NCBI RefSeq assembly: GCF_014803725.1
Contig: NZ_JAAVBE010000011.1
Location: 58,437 to 93,329, forward strand
Length of the DNA stretch: 34,893 nucleotides
Reading direction: 5' to 3'
From: Desulfovibrio sp.
GTDB lineage: Bacteria > Desulfobacterota > Desulfovibrionia > Desulfovibrionales > Desulfovibrionaceae
The translations under genes and the position numbers were made by a program. Shown here one piece after another: positions 1 to 7,021 of the stretch (position 1 is its first letter; every line of letters starts with the position of its first letter). The notes beneath the pieces are model-generated. The model did no database searches. It saw nothing but the letters and a program-made list of their open reading frames with translations, and was not told where the DNA came from.

Positions 1-390
1 AAAGCCTGCCAGGAAAAGGGCTTCCTCTGCCTGCGCGAGGGCCTGCGCGGCTATCTCGCCGGCATCGACGTGGGCCTGTCCCAGGCCGTGCTCGGCGTGG
101 CCGCCAGCGGCACCTGCATGCTCGACACGGATAACGAGGACGTGCGCCTCGCGGGCATGATCTCCGAGGTGAACGTGGTGCTCCTGCGCAAGTCGGAGAT
201 CTATCCCGATCTCCCCTCCATCGCCGGCCAGCTGCGCGAGCGCATGAACGACCACAAGGACGGCGCCGGCACCTTCACCACCTTTGTCACCGGCCCGAGC
301 CGCACCGCCGACATCGAGCGCGTGGCCGCAGTGGGCGTTCACGGCCCGCTGGAACTGCACATCATCCTTCTGGAGGAAGGCCATGCATAA
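1..390 (+). CDS. lutC: LutC-like LUD-domain protein, C-terminal part (5' truncated)
   Basis: The reading frame is open from base 1 to the TAA at 388-390, so the gene begins outside the window and only about 129 C-terminal residues are seen. The visible part has typical LUD (LutC/YkgG) features: a segment around GIDVGLSQAVLGVAASGT, then an acidic stretch and EVNVVLLRKSEIYPDLPSI, and the ending with TGPSRTADIERVAAVGVHGP, which is the conserved C-terminal signature of LutC proteins. LutC is the third component of the LutABC L-lactate oxidation complex, which converts L-lactate to pyruvate in the cytoplasm. The next gene starts 8 bases before this stop, so the two are translationally coupled. In Desulfovibrio the same pair lies in the organic-acid oxidation locus with the lactate permease, as here. 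Confidence 0.85.
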   Translation, partial: KACQEKGFLCLREGLRGYLAGIDVGLSQAVLGVAASGTCMLDTDNEDVRLAGMISEVNVVLLRKSEIYPDLPSIAGQLRERMNDHKDGAGTFTTFVTGPSRTADIERVAAVGVHGPLELHIILLEEGHA

Positions 391-2539
391 AGCGCCGTCC
401 ACCCTTTCCGACTACCGCAAACAGATCGACGAGGCCCTGGGCGACGAGTTCCTGCGCCGCACCCTCGACACCTTCGCCGTGGCCTACAAGGCCAACCGCG
501 AGGCCGTGTTCAAGGACGTGGACGAGCGCAGACTCATCGAGGAGATCGCCGCCGCCAAGGACGACGCCTGTCAGCACATGGAGGAACTCTACGAGGAGTT
601 CAGGAAGAACGCCGAGAAGCTCGGCGTGCATGTGCACCGCGCGGCCGACGCCGAGGAGGCCAACCGCATCATCGTGGGCATCGCCAAGAAGAACCACGTC
701 AAGCGCGTGGTCAAGTCCAAGTCCATGACCGCCGAGGAGATCCAGCTCAACCCCGCGCTGGAGAAGGAAGGCATCATCGTGGACGAGACAGACCTCGGCG
801 AGTGGATCATCCAGCTGCGCCACGAGGGCCCCTCGCACATGGTCATGCCGGCCATCCACCTCTCCCGCTACCAGGTGGCCGACAACTTCGAGAAGGAGAC
901 CGGCGAGAAGCAGGAGGCCGAGGACGTCCAGAAGCTCGTCAAGGTGGCGCGCGTCCAGCTTCGGCGCAAGTTCATCGCCGCGGACATGGGCGTTTCGGGC
1001 TGTAACTTCGCCATCGCCGAAAACGGCGCCATCTCCACGGTCACCAACGAGGGCAATGCCCGCATGGTGGAGACGCTGGCGCCCATCCATGTGGCCGTGG
1101 CCGGCCTCGACAAGCTGGTGCCCACGCTGGACGTGGCCCTCACCGCCCTGCAGGTGCTGCCGCGCAACGCCACGGCCCAGCGCCTCACGGCCTATGTGAG
1201 CCTTATCTCCGGCTGCGTGCCCTGTGCCGTGGGCCCGGACGGCCGCAAGGAACTGCATGTGGTGTTCCTCGACAACGGCCGCACCGAAATCGCCAAAGAC
1301 CCGCTCTTCTCGCAGATCTTCCGCTGCGTGCGCTGCGGCGCCTGCGCCAACGTGTGCCCGGTGTTCCGCCTCGTGGGCGGCCACAAGATGGGGTACATCT
1401 ACATCGGCGCCATCGGTCTCATCCTCACCTACTTCTTCCACGGCAAGGACAAGGCCAAGGTGCTCTGCCAGAACTGCGTGGGCTGCGAATCCTGCGCCAA
1501 TGTGTGCGCCGGCGGCATCGACCTGCCGCGCCTCATCCGCGATATCCGCGCGCGCTGTTCCGAGGAGCAGGGCAGCGGCGCCCAGGCGGCCCTGCTCGCC
1601 TCGGTGATGAAGAACCGCAAGCTCTTCCAGACCCTCCTGCGCTTCGCCAGCAAGGCCCAGAAGCCCTTTACCGGCGGCACGCAGTTCCAGCGGCATCTGC
1701 CCAACATGTTCTTAGGCAAGCACGGCTTCAAGGCCCTGCCCGCGCTGGCGCCCAAGGCCTTCCGCGACAAGTGGGAGTCCATCCGGCCGCGCGTGCAGAA
1801 GCCGGTCATGAAGGTCGCCATCTTCGGCGGCTGCGCGCAGGACTTCATTTATCCCGAGCAGCTTGAGGCGGCGGTGAAGATCATGGGCGCCAAGAACGTG
1901 GCCGTGGACTTCCCCATGGAGCAGACCTGCTGCGGCCTGCCCGTGGAGATGATGGGCGAGCGCAAGACCTCGACGGAAATCGCGAAGCAGAACATCGGCG
2001 CCTTCGACCCCAAGGACTATGACTATATCGTCACGCTCTGCGCGAGCTGCGCCTCGCACCTGAAGCATGTCTATCCCAAGCTGCTGGAGAACGATCCCGA
2101 GCGCTACGAGGCCCAGGCCTTCGCGGACAAGATCATCGACTTCAGCTCCTTCGTGCGCGACAAGCTGGGCCTCAAGCCCGAGGACTTCGAGAAGAGCGGC
2201 GAGAAAGTGACCTACCACGCCTCGTGCCACCTCTGCCGCGGCCTCAAGGTCAAGGAGGCTCCGCGCGAGCTCATCGCGGACGCGGCCGAATATGTGCCCT
2301 GCGAGGAGGAAGAGGTCTGCTGCGGCTTCGGCGGCACCTATTCCATGAAGTTCCCGGAGATCTCGGGCCAGCTCATGGACAACAAGCTGAAGCACATCGC
2401 GGAGACCGGGGCCGAGCGCCTCGTGGTGGACTGCCCCGGCTGCGTCATGCAAATCAAGGGCGGCGCGGAAAAGAAGGGCCAGAAGATCAAGGTGCAGCAC
2501 ATCGCCGAGCTCGTGGCCGAAAACCTCAAGAAGGACTAG
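383..2539 (+). CDS. LutB-LutA fusion: LUD-domain ferredoxin / cysteine-rich CCG protein of L-lactate oxidation
   Basis: A 718-residue cytoplasmic iron-sulfur protein. The first ~300 residues are the LUD domain of LutB (for example ADMGVSGCNFAIAENGAIS). Two ferredoxin-type 4Fe-4S motifs follow, CVRCGACANVCPVF near residue 314 and CQNCVGCESCANVC near 361. The C-terminal ~230 residues carry two CCG (cysteine-rich) domains with CCGLP near 515 and CCGFGG near 645, which form LutA in most bacteria. The protein is therefore LutB and LutA in one chain, about as long as the sum of both, and should pass electrons from lactate oxidation to the redox chain. The ATG at 383 follows GGAGGAAGG and overlaps the end of lutC; the open frame extends further upstream (to 284), but that would overlap lutC by over 100 bases. 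The gene ends just before a terminator. Confidence 0.88.
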   Translation: MHKAPSTLSDYRKQIDEALGDEFLRRTLDTFAVAYKANREAVFKDVDERRLIEEIAAAKDDACQHMEELYEEFRKNAEKLGVHVHRAADAEEANRIIVGIAKKNHVKRVVKSKSMTAEEIQLNPALEKEGIIVDETDLGEWIIQLRHEGPSHMVMPAIHLSRYQVADNFEKETGEKQEAEDVQKLVKVARVQLRRKFIAADMGVSGCNFAIAENGAISTVTNEGNARMVETLAPIHVAVAGLDKLVPTLDVALTALQVLPRNATAQRLTAYVSLISGCVPCAVGPDGRKELHVVFLDNGRTEIAKDPLFSQIFRCVRCGACANVCPVFRLVGGHKMGYIYIGAIGLILTYFFHGKDKAKVLCQNCVGCESCANVCAGGIDLPRLIRDIRARCSEEQGSGAQAALLASVMKNRKLFQTLLRFASKAQKPFTGGTQFQRHLPNMFLGKHGFKALPALAPKAFRDKWESIRPRVQKPVMKVAIFGGCAQDFIYPEQLEAAVKIMGAKNVAVDFPMEQTCCGLPVEMMGERKTSTEIAKQNIGAFDPKDYDYIVTLCASCASHLKHVYPKLLENDPERYEAQAFADKIIDFSSFVRDKLGLKPEDFEKSGEKVTYHASCHLCRGLKVKEAPRELIADAAEYVPCEEEEVCCGFGGTYSMKFPEISGQLMDNKLKHIAETGAERLVVDCPGCVMQIKGGAEKKGQKIKVQHIAELVAENLKKD

Positions 2540-2568
2540 CCACGCCCGCACGGGCGACCGGCTCACCG

Positions 2569-2601
2569 GGGCGCGCTTCCGCAAGGGGGTGCGCCCTTTT
2601 T
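2569..2601 (+). terminator. Rho-independent terminator after the lactate oxidation genes
   Basis: Eight-base stem GGGCGCGC (2569-2576) with GTGCGCCC (2589-2596), one G-T pair, 12-base loop, then five T. It lies 29 bases after the stop of the LutB-LutA fusion and closes that transcript. Confidence 0.7.
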
Positions 2602-2695
2602 GCGCTTCGCCTTCCACAATGTAAAGGCAGCAGAGCCACACCACCGCCCCGCACGCGCAACACGGACATCCGCACAAGGGTCCGCCGCGCCTGCC

Positions 2696-2724
2696 TTGAC
2701 ACAACGGGCTTTTGGTTCAATACT
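2696..2724 (+). promoter_or_regulatory. Sigma-70-type promoter for crcB
   Basis: A perfect -35 TTGACA (2696-2701), 17-base spacer and AATACT (2719-2724) as -10, matching four of six consensus bases. It lies after the lactate terminator and about 100 bases before the crcB start, so crcB probably has its own transcript with a long leader. Confidence 0.65.
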
Positions 2725-2761
2725 GCCGTCGCTTCCGGGGCTGGCCCGCAACAAGAGTCTC

Positions 2762-2796
2762 GCGGCCGGCAAAATGCCCGTTTGCCGGCAGGCCGC
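2762..2796 (+). promoter_or_regulatory. Leader hairpin with two competing pairings upstream of crcB
   Basis: GCCGGCAAA (2765-2773) pairs perfectly with TTTGCCGGC (2781-2789) over a 7-base loop. The same region can instead close with GCGGCC (2762-2767) against GGCCGC (2791-2796), leaving a bulge. A five-T run follows at 2800-2804. This looks like a conditional attenuator or RNA switch, but the known fluoride riboswitch consensus (GATGG...CCGCC...CTGATG core) is not visible. Confidence 0.4.
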
Positions 2797-2824
2797 AACC
2801 TTTTTCCTGTTCAAGGGGGGAACC

Positions 2825-3235
2825 ATGGGCGCTTCGGCAATGAATATCGTCTACTCCATCATCGCCATCGGCATCGGCGCCACCTGCGGCGCCACTTCGC
2901 GCTGGCTGCTCGGCCTCGGGCTCAACGCCCTCTATCCCGCCATCCCGCCAGGAACGGTTGCCGCCAATTTCTTGGGCGCCTATATCATCGGCCTCGTTTC
3001 CAGCATTTTCGCGGCCTGCAACATCACGTCCTCCAACTATCTGCACCTGATGATCATCACGGGCTTTTTGGGCGCGCTCACCACGTTCTCCACGTTTACG
3101 GATGAAATGGGCACCCTGATCCGCCATCACGATTACTGGACGGCGGTCGGCGGCATCGCGCTCCATGTCTGCGGCTCGCTCATCCTGTTCTTCCTCGGCA
3201 TCGCCACCTTCATGCTGTTCCACCACGCCGAGTGA
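2825..3235 (+). CDS. crcB: Fluoride exporter / fluoride ion channel CrcB (Fluc)
   Basis: A 136-residue membrane protein with four predicted spans (about 7-27, 42-62, 73-93 and 107-131), the usual size for CrcB/Fluc. Signature segments are GATCGATSRW near the first span, GTVAANFLGAYIIG in the second and TGFLGALTTFSTF in the third, which carries the pore phenylalanines and the central sodium-site region. Fluc dimers let fluoride leave the cytoplasm. The ATG at 2825 follows a run of six G; a second ATG five codons later (MNIV) is possible. It stands between the lactate oxidation genes and the lactate permease, with its own promoter and leader, so it is probably not part of lactate metabolism. 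Confidence 0.93.
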   Translation: MGASAMNIVYSIIAIGIGATCGATSRWLLGLGLNALYPAIPPGTVAANFLGAYIIGLVSSIFAACNITSSNYLHLMIITGFLGALTTFSTFTDEMGTLIRHHDYWTAVGGIALHVCGSLILFFLGIATFMLFHHAE

Positions 3236-3296
3236 CGCGAGAGAAACGTTTTACTGCGGCTGCATGGCCCCACAAGCTCCATATTAGGAGGGAACC

Positions 3297-3494
3297 ATGG
3301 CTAAATACAAAGTGACCGGAAAGGTCAGCAAGCCTGAACTGGGCGCCGCCGGCACCGTGACCGCCTCCAAGATCGTCGACGCGGCCTCGGAGAGCGAAGC
3401 CATCTCCAAGGCGAAGGCGAAGTGGCAGGGCGTGTATGACTACATCATCAAGGACGGCAACGACATCCTCGAGATAAAGGTCGCCGCCATCTAG
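3297..3494 (+). CDS. Small orphan protein (65 residues), unknown function
   Basis: MAKYKVTGKVSK... begins after a strong AGGAGG five bases from the ATG, and a strong terminator follows 53 bases after the stop, so it is probably a real, well-translated gene. The protein has no signal peptide or membrane span. It reads as a strand (KYKVTGKV), a loop, a strand (GTVTASKIVDAA), a helix (SEAISKAKAKW) and a final strand (ILEIKVAAI), a small beta-alpha-beta fold. A similar pattern of strand then EAxxKA helix occurs in archaeal ribosomal protein LX, but this is only an impression. It is 61 bases downstream of crcB and may share its transcript. Confidence 0.7.
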   Translation: MAKYKVTGKVSKPELGAAGTVTASKIVDAASESEAISKAKAKWQGVYDYIIKDGNDILEIKVAAI

Positions 3495-3547
3495 GGCATT
3501 CCCCGTAAGCTGCTCCACAAACCCCGGCCGCGGCCGCAGCAAGACCC

Positions 3548-3593
3548 GCGCCTCCGGTGCCTCGAATAACGGCATCGGAGGCGCCTCTTTTTT
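3548..3593 (+). terminator. Strong rho-independent terminator after the 65-residue gene
   Basis: A 14-base stem, GCGCCTCCGGTGCC (3548-3561) with GGCATCGGAGGCGC (3571-3584), one G-T pair, nine-base loop, then CTC and six T. It separates the crcB/small-protein unit from the lactate permease. Confidence 0.9.
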
Positions 3594-3898
3594 GGCGCGT
3601 ATCCCGGCATGCCACCTCTGGGCCGCCTACTGCCCGGACAACTGCCCGGGCGGTCGCGTGACGGGACTTTGTGAAAAAAATTGCCTGCATGCGGACCGGG
3701 AAAAGTGCCCGGCGCCCCTTGCGCATTGCCGTACCTTTACGCTATCCATAAAGCACTGGAGATTATTTCTGACATCGGCCCGCGAACCCACGCGGCGCCC
3801 TCACCTTCGCCGGCGCTGGCGCGAAGGGGCGGGGCCCGCAGCCTTCCAGCAGGTTCTTCGGGCTCGGTGCCGCAAACCGGGTCCCGAGGGAGGTTTTC
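3594..3898 (+). promoter_or_regulatory. Non-coding upstream region of the lactate permease, with direct repeats
   Basis: About 305 bases without a supported gene. It holds two copies of ACTGCCCGG (3629-3637 and 3641-3649), exactly 12 bases apart, and a small inverted repeat CCGGG/CCCGG (3696-3710 region). A weak promoter candidate is TTGCGC (3719-3724) with a TATCCA-like -10 near 3743-3748. No good sigma-54 site was found. The strong SD GAGGGAGG stands just before the permease ATG. The region probably contains the permease promoter and regulator sites, but which bases do this is uncertain. Confidence 0.45.
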
Positions 3899-5587
3899 AT
3901 GTCAATCGGATTTCTGGCCTTGCTGGCGATCATCCCCATTGTGGTCGCCCTCATCCTGATGGTGGGCATGCGCTGGCCCGCCACCCGGGCCATGCCCTTC
4001 GCATGGGGCGCCTGTGTCGTCTGCGCCATCTTCGGCTGGGATATTTCCATCCTCCGCCTCATGGCGCTCTCCATCCAGGGCGTGATCATCGCCATCGGCG
4101 TTTTGATCATCGTCTTCGGCGCCATCCTCATCCTCTACACGCTTGAGAAAAGCGGCGGCATGGAGACCATCCAGTACGGCATGCAGAACGTGAGCCGTGA
4201 CCGCCGCGTGCAGGCCATCATCATCGGCTTCCTGTTCGCGGCCTTCATCGAGGGCGCGGCCGGCTTCGGCACGCCGGCGGCCCTGGCGGCGCCGCTCCTG
4301 CTCGGCCTGGGCTTCCCGGCCATGGCCGCGGCCGTCGTCTGCCTCGTGTTCAACAGCGTTCCCGTCTCCTTCGGCGCTGTGGGCACGCCTATCCTCGTGG
4401 GCTTCGGCCTGCTCAAAGAAAAGATCGCGGCCCTTGTGGGCGCGGACCCGAACCTGCCCTTCACCGGCTTTGACGGCTTCGCCAAGCTTGTGGGCGAGTG
4501 GGCCACCCTCATGCACGGGCCCATGGCCATCATCCTCACCATCTTCATGCTCGGCTTCATGACCCGCTTCTGGGGCCCCGAGCGCTCTTGGGCGGCCGGC
4601 TTCCGCGCGTGGAAGTTCTGCGTGTTCGCGGCCATCTGCTTCCTCGTGCCCTACATGGCCTGCGCCTGGACCCTCGGGCCGGAATTCCCGGCCATGCTCG
4701 GCGGCCTCATCGGCCTCGCCGTGGTGGTGTGGGGCGCCAAGCAGGGCATCTGCGTGCCCAAGGACGTGTGGGGCTTCGGCGATCCTTCCAAGTGGGAGGC
4801 TTCCTGGTCCGGCACGGCCAGCCAGAACACGAGCACCGAGTTCAAGGCCCACATGAGCCAGTTCCAGGCGTGGCTGCCCTATGTGATCATCTGCTTCCTG
4901 CTCGTCATCTCCCGCATCCCCGAACTGGGTATCAAGGGCTGGATGACCGCGCAGAAGATCACCTTCAACAATATCCTGGGCTTTGCCGACATCAGCGAGA
5001 GCATCACTTACCTCTATCTCCCCGGCACCTTCTTCATCTTCGTGGCCCTGCTCACCATCTGGCTGCACAAGATGCCCGCCCCGGCGGTCAAGGCCGCGTG
5101 GAGCGAGAGCTTCCAGAAGATGAAGTCGCCCACCATCGCGCTGTGCTTCGCCGTGGCGCTCGTCGCCATCTTCCGCGGCTCGGCCGTGAACCCGCTGGGC
5201 GCGCCCTCCATGCCGCTGGCCCTCGCCGAGACCGTGGGCGCCGCCGCCGGCGCCATCTGGCCCCTGCTCGCGGCCTTCGTGGGCGGCCTCGGCGCCTTCA
5301 TCACCGGCTCGGCCACCATCTCGGACCTCATGTTCGGCGAGTTCCAGTGGGATATGGCCACCATGCTCACCCTGCCCCGCTCCATCATCGAAGCGGCGCA
5401 GACCGTGGGCGGCGCCATGGGCAACATGATCTGCATCCACAACATCGTGGCCGCCTGCGCCGTGGTGGGCCTCTCCGGCCGCGAGGGCGAGGTCATGCGC
5501 AAGACCTTCTGGCCCTTCCTGCTCTACGGCTGCGTGGTCGGCATCATCTGCTGGGTCCTGGTTGCGGCCAATCCCGGCGCGTTCTAG
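3899..5587 (+). CDS. lctP: L-lactate permease, LctP family
   Basis: A 562-residue, very hydrophobic inner-membrane protein with 12-14 predicted spans, of the length normal for LctP/LldP lactate-proton symporters. The family signature lies at about residues 113-165: [22 protein letters not shown] and the following [15 protein letters not shown]. The last third has the second conserved half, [23 protein letters not shown], and the C-terminal [27 protein letters not shown]. It imports lactate (possibly glycolate) for the Lut proteins encoded upstream. The ATG at 3899 follows GAGGGAGG at the right distance. A perfect terminator 37 bases after the stop makes it a single-gene unit. Confidence 0.93.
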   Translation: MSIGFLALLAIIPIVVALILMVGMRWPATRAMPFAWGACVVCAIFGWDISILRLMALSIQGVIIAIGVLIIVFGAILILYTLEKSGGMETIQYGMQNVSRDRRVQAIIIGFLFAAFIEGAAGFGTPAALAAPLLLGLGFPAMAAAVVCLVFNSVPVSFGAVGTPILVGFGLLKEKIAALVGADPNLPFTGFDGFAKLVGEWATLMHGPMAIILTIFMLGFMTRFWGPERSWAAGFRAWKFCVFAAICFLVPYMACAWTLGPEFPAMLGGLIGLAVVVWGAKQGICVPKDVWGFGDPSKWEASWSGTASQNTSTEFKAHMSQFQAWLPYVIICFLLVISRIPELGIKGWMTAQKITFNNILGFADISESITYLYLPGTFFIFVALLTIWLHKMPAPAVKAAWSESFQKMKSPTIALCFAVALVAIFRGSAVNPLGAPSMPLALAETVGAAAGAIWPLLAAFVGGLGAFITGSATISDLMFGEFQWDMATMLTLPRSIIEAAQTVGGAMGNMICIHNIVAACAVVGLSGREGEVMRKTFWPFLLYGCVVGIICWVLVAANPGAF

Positions 5588-5624
5588 GAGCTTCAGCGGG
5601 GCTTTTCGCCCCAAACATTGCAAA

Positions 5625-5656
5625 GGCGCACGGCTTTCGGGCCGTGCGCCTTTTTT
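5625..5656 (+). terminator. Rho-independent terminator after the lactate permease
   Basis: Ten-base perfect stem GGCGCACGGC (5625-5634) and GCCGTGCGCC (5641-5650), six-base loop TTTCGG, six T. Confidence 0.95.
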
Positions 5657-5712
5657 GGCAGGCCACCTGTTTCGGCCTTTGGCGCCATTTGCGCGGCCGG
5701 CCCGAAAAATCC

Positions 5713-5741
5713 TTTACAGCGGGCGGCGATGGGCCTAGTCT
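5713..5741 (+). promoter_or_regulatory. Candidate sigma-70 promoter for the secreted 145-residue protein
   Basis: TTTACA (5713-5718), 17-base spacer, TAGTCT (5736-5741). The -35 matches five of six bases and the -10 three of six. It lies about 50 bases before the start at 5791. Confidence 0.5.
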
Positions 5742-5790
5742 ACAGGCGTCCCGGCTGATCGGGGCACAAAGCCCGTATGGGAGAATAAAA

Positions 5791-6228
5791 ATGAAAAAAC
5801 TGCTTTTTGCCGCAGCGGCCCTCTGCGCCTTCGGCTTCATCGGCTCCGCCCAGGCTGCCGACACCAAAACCCCCGGCCCCTATGACCTTCCCCTCGTGGG
5901 CGAATATGTCAATGACGCCGGCTGGCTCGTGATCGCCCCGGCCGCCAAGGGCGAAAACGCCAACTACAATGTGGGCCTGCAGGACAAGTCCGGCAAGTGC
6001 AGCCTCGAGATCGTGGCCGGCACTTGGCAGGTCTCCGAGCAGAAAAGCCCGATCAGCCGTACGCTGCACCCCAAGGCCATTGTGGCCGTGCAGGCTCAGG
6101 ACTATCCCAACTTCGCCCTCTGGCCTGAAGACGAAAAGATCCGCCTGGCCGACGACGCCCTGCCGCTGGACAAGCTCGATCCCGCCTGCGCCGTGTTCAA
6201 GGGCAACATGGTCTTTACCCGCAAGTGA
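5791..6228 (+). CDS. Small secreted (periplasmic) protein, unknown function
   Basis: A 145-residue protein that starts with a clear Sec signal peptide, MKKLLFAAAALCAFGFIGSAQA, with cleavage after AQA (residue 22). The mature part of about 123 residues has no membrane span and two cysteines (C70 and C133) that could form a disulfide bond in the periplasm. No family motif is recognised. The start follows a GGGAGA ribosome site and a candidate promoter, and two hairpins follow the stop, so it is a monocistronic gene. It is flanked by the lactate permease and a convergent orphan gene, which gives no functional hint. Confidence 0.8.
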   Translation: MKKLLFAAAALCAFGFIGSAQAADTKTPGPYDLPLVGEYVNDAGWLVIAPAAKGENANYNVGLQDKSGKCSLEIVAGTWQVSEQKSPISRTLHPKAIVAVQAQDYPNFALWPEDEKIRLADDALPLDKLDPACAVFKGNMVFTRK

Positions 6229-6248
6229 CCATCCGCGCATGAGCGCTC

Positions 6249-6288
6249 AAGGCCGCGGCCCGCACTCTGGGGGCTGCGGCCTTTTTTT
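6249..6288 (+). terminator. Rho-independent terminator after the secreted protein
   Basis: GGCCGC (6251-6256) pairs with GCGGCC (6276-6281), with partial inner pairing GGCCC/GGGGC, preceded by AA and followed by seven T. Confidence 0.85.
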
Positions 6289-6296
6289 GCGCGCAA

Positions 6297-6325
6297 AAAA
6301 GCCTCCGGCCTGGCGGGAGGCTTTT
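6297..6325 (-). terminator. Bidirectional terminator, mainly for the minus-strand orphan gene
   Basis: AAAAGCCTCC (6297-6306) is the exact complement of GGAGGCTTTT (6316-6325) around a nine-base loop. On the minus strand the stem ends in a run of six T (6300-6295); on the plus strand it ends in four T. It lies between two convergent genes. Confidence 0.85.
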
Positions 6326-6393
6326 GCGTTGCCAAAAGAACGGCGCGGCCCCGGGCGTTCCGGGGCGGCGGTACGGCCGGGCGCTTCCGGCCT

Positions 6394-6801
6394 CTAGCCG
6401 CGCGAGGCGGCGAGCGCCGGGATACGCCGCCAGTACCACTCGCTCACCAGGGTCTCGTCATCCGGGCTCCATTCGCCGCATTCCTCAAAATGGCGCAACA
6501 CATCGCGCTCCAGCGGGCTGGTCTGGGCGCCGCGGGCGCACTGGCGCAGGCGGAACAGGATGACCATACATTCAAAAAGGCTGAAGCAATCCTCTTCGCT
6601 GGTGAAGCCCTTTTTCAAAAGGCCTGTGAATTCGCGGTAAAAAGGATTGTCCTCGGGCACACAGCGGTCAAAATCTTCTGCATGTTCGATGAGATAGCGC
6701 AGGCTGCGACAAAACAGCACCTGGCGCGGGTCGGTCGAGGCATGCGCGATACGGGCGGCATAGAGCTTTTCCAGGTCGTGACGGTAGGCGGAAAGAGGCA
6801 T
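6394..6801 (-). CDS. Orphan protein of 135 residues with six cysteines, unknown function
   Basis: Starts MPLSAYRHDLEKLYAARIAH; the frame is open for 55 more codons upstream, but those lie across an AT-rich promoter region and read as non-protein, so the ATG at 6801 with GGGGTG before it was chosen. It is soluble, mostly helical and acidic, with six cysteines spread as FCRSL, DRCVP, EDCF, FECM, RQCA and EECG and no clear metal-site spacing. No family is recognised. Its base composition is less GC-rich than that of its neighbours and it has its own strong promoter and terminator, so it may be a transferred or lineage-specific gene. Confidence 0.65.
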   Translation of the reverse strand: MPLSAYRHDLEKLYAARIAHASTDPRQVLFCRSLRYLIEHAEDFDRCVPEDNPFYREFTGLLKKGFTSEEDCFSLFECMVILFRLRQCARGAQTSPLERDVLRHFEECGEWSPDDETLVSEWYWRRIPALAASRG

Positions 6802-6843
6802 AGGGCACCCCGAATATGTGTAAAGAAATACCTCTTCATAAAT

Positions 6844-6870
6844 ATTATAGGAAACGGTTTCTTTTATCAA
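6844..6870 (-). promoter_or_regulatory. Sigma-70 promoter with palindromic operator for the 135-residue orphan
   Basis: Read on the minus strand: -35 TTGATA (6870-6865) and a perfect -10 TATAAT (6849-6844), 15 bases apart (16 if TTTGAT is used). The spacer contains the perfect inverted repeat GAAAC-C-GTTTC (6861-6851), a half-site pattern seen for LacI-type repressors. The predicted start of transcription is about 36 bases before the start codon. Confidence 0.65.
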
Positions 6871-6890
6871 ATAATAAATAGGGGCGCGCC

Positions 6891-6899
6891 TGATATACT
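6891..6899 (+). promoter_or_regulatory. Extended -10 promoter candidate for the ABC/SUMF1 operon
   Basis: TGATATACT is an extended -10 (TGn-TATACT) in the same AT-rich island as the divergent promoter of the orphan gene. No convincing -35 is present. It lies about 120 bases before the first gene of the ABC operon. Confidence 0.4.
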
Positions 6900-7021
6900 C
6901 CCACTTCACCGCACGCCCTGGCGGCCGCCCGGGATTTTTCTCGACCTTTGCCCCGGGCTTTGGCATGCTGCCTCAAGGCGCCGGCCTTCACGGGGCTTAT
7001 GGCGCGGCCGGGAAGCGACAC

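Noticed and set aside
362..1696. Long open frame on the minus strand across the lactate iron-sulfur gene
   Set aside because: Its protein is rich in His, Gly and Ala without domains and mirrors the codon structure of the real gene; the same holds for other long opposite-strand frames, such as those over lctP, livG and speA.
2725..2824. Canonical fluoride riboswitch before crcB
   Set aside because: The GATGG...CCGCC...CTGATG core is not present in the leader; only an unrelated hairpin is seen.
3594..3898. Sigma-54 promoter for the lactate permease
   Set aside because: Several GG and GC pairs occur, but none has TGGC and TTGC elements at the required 10-base spacing.
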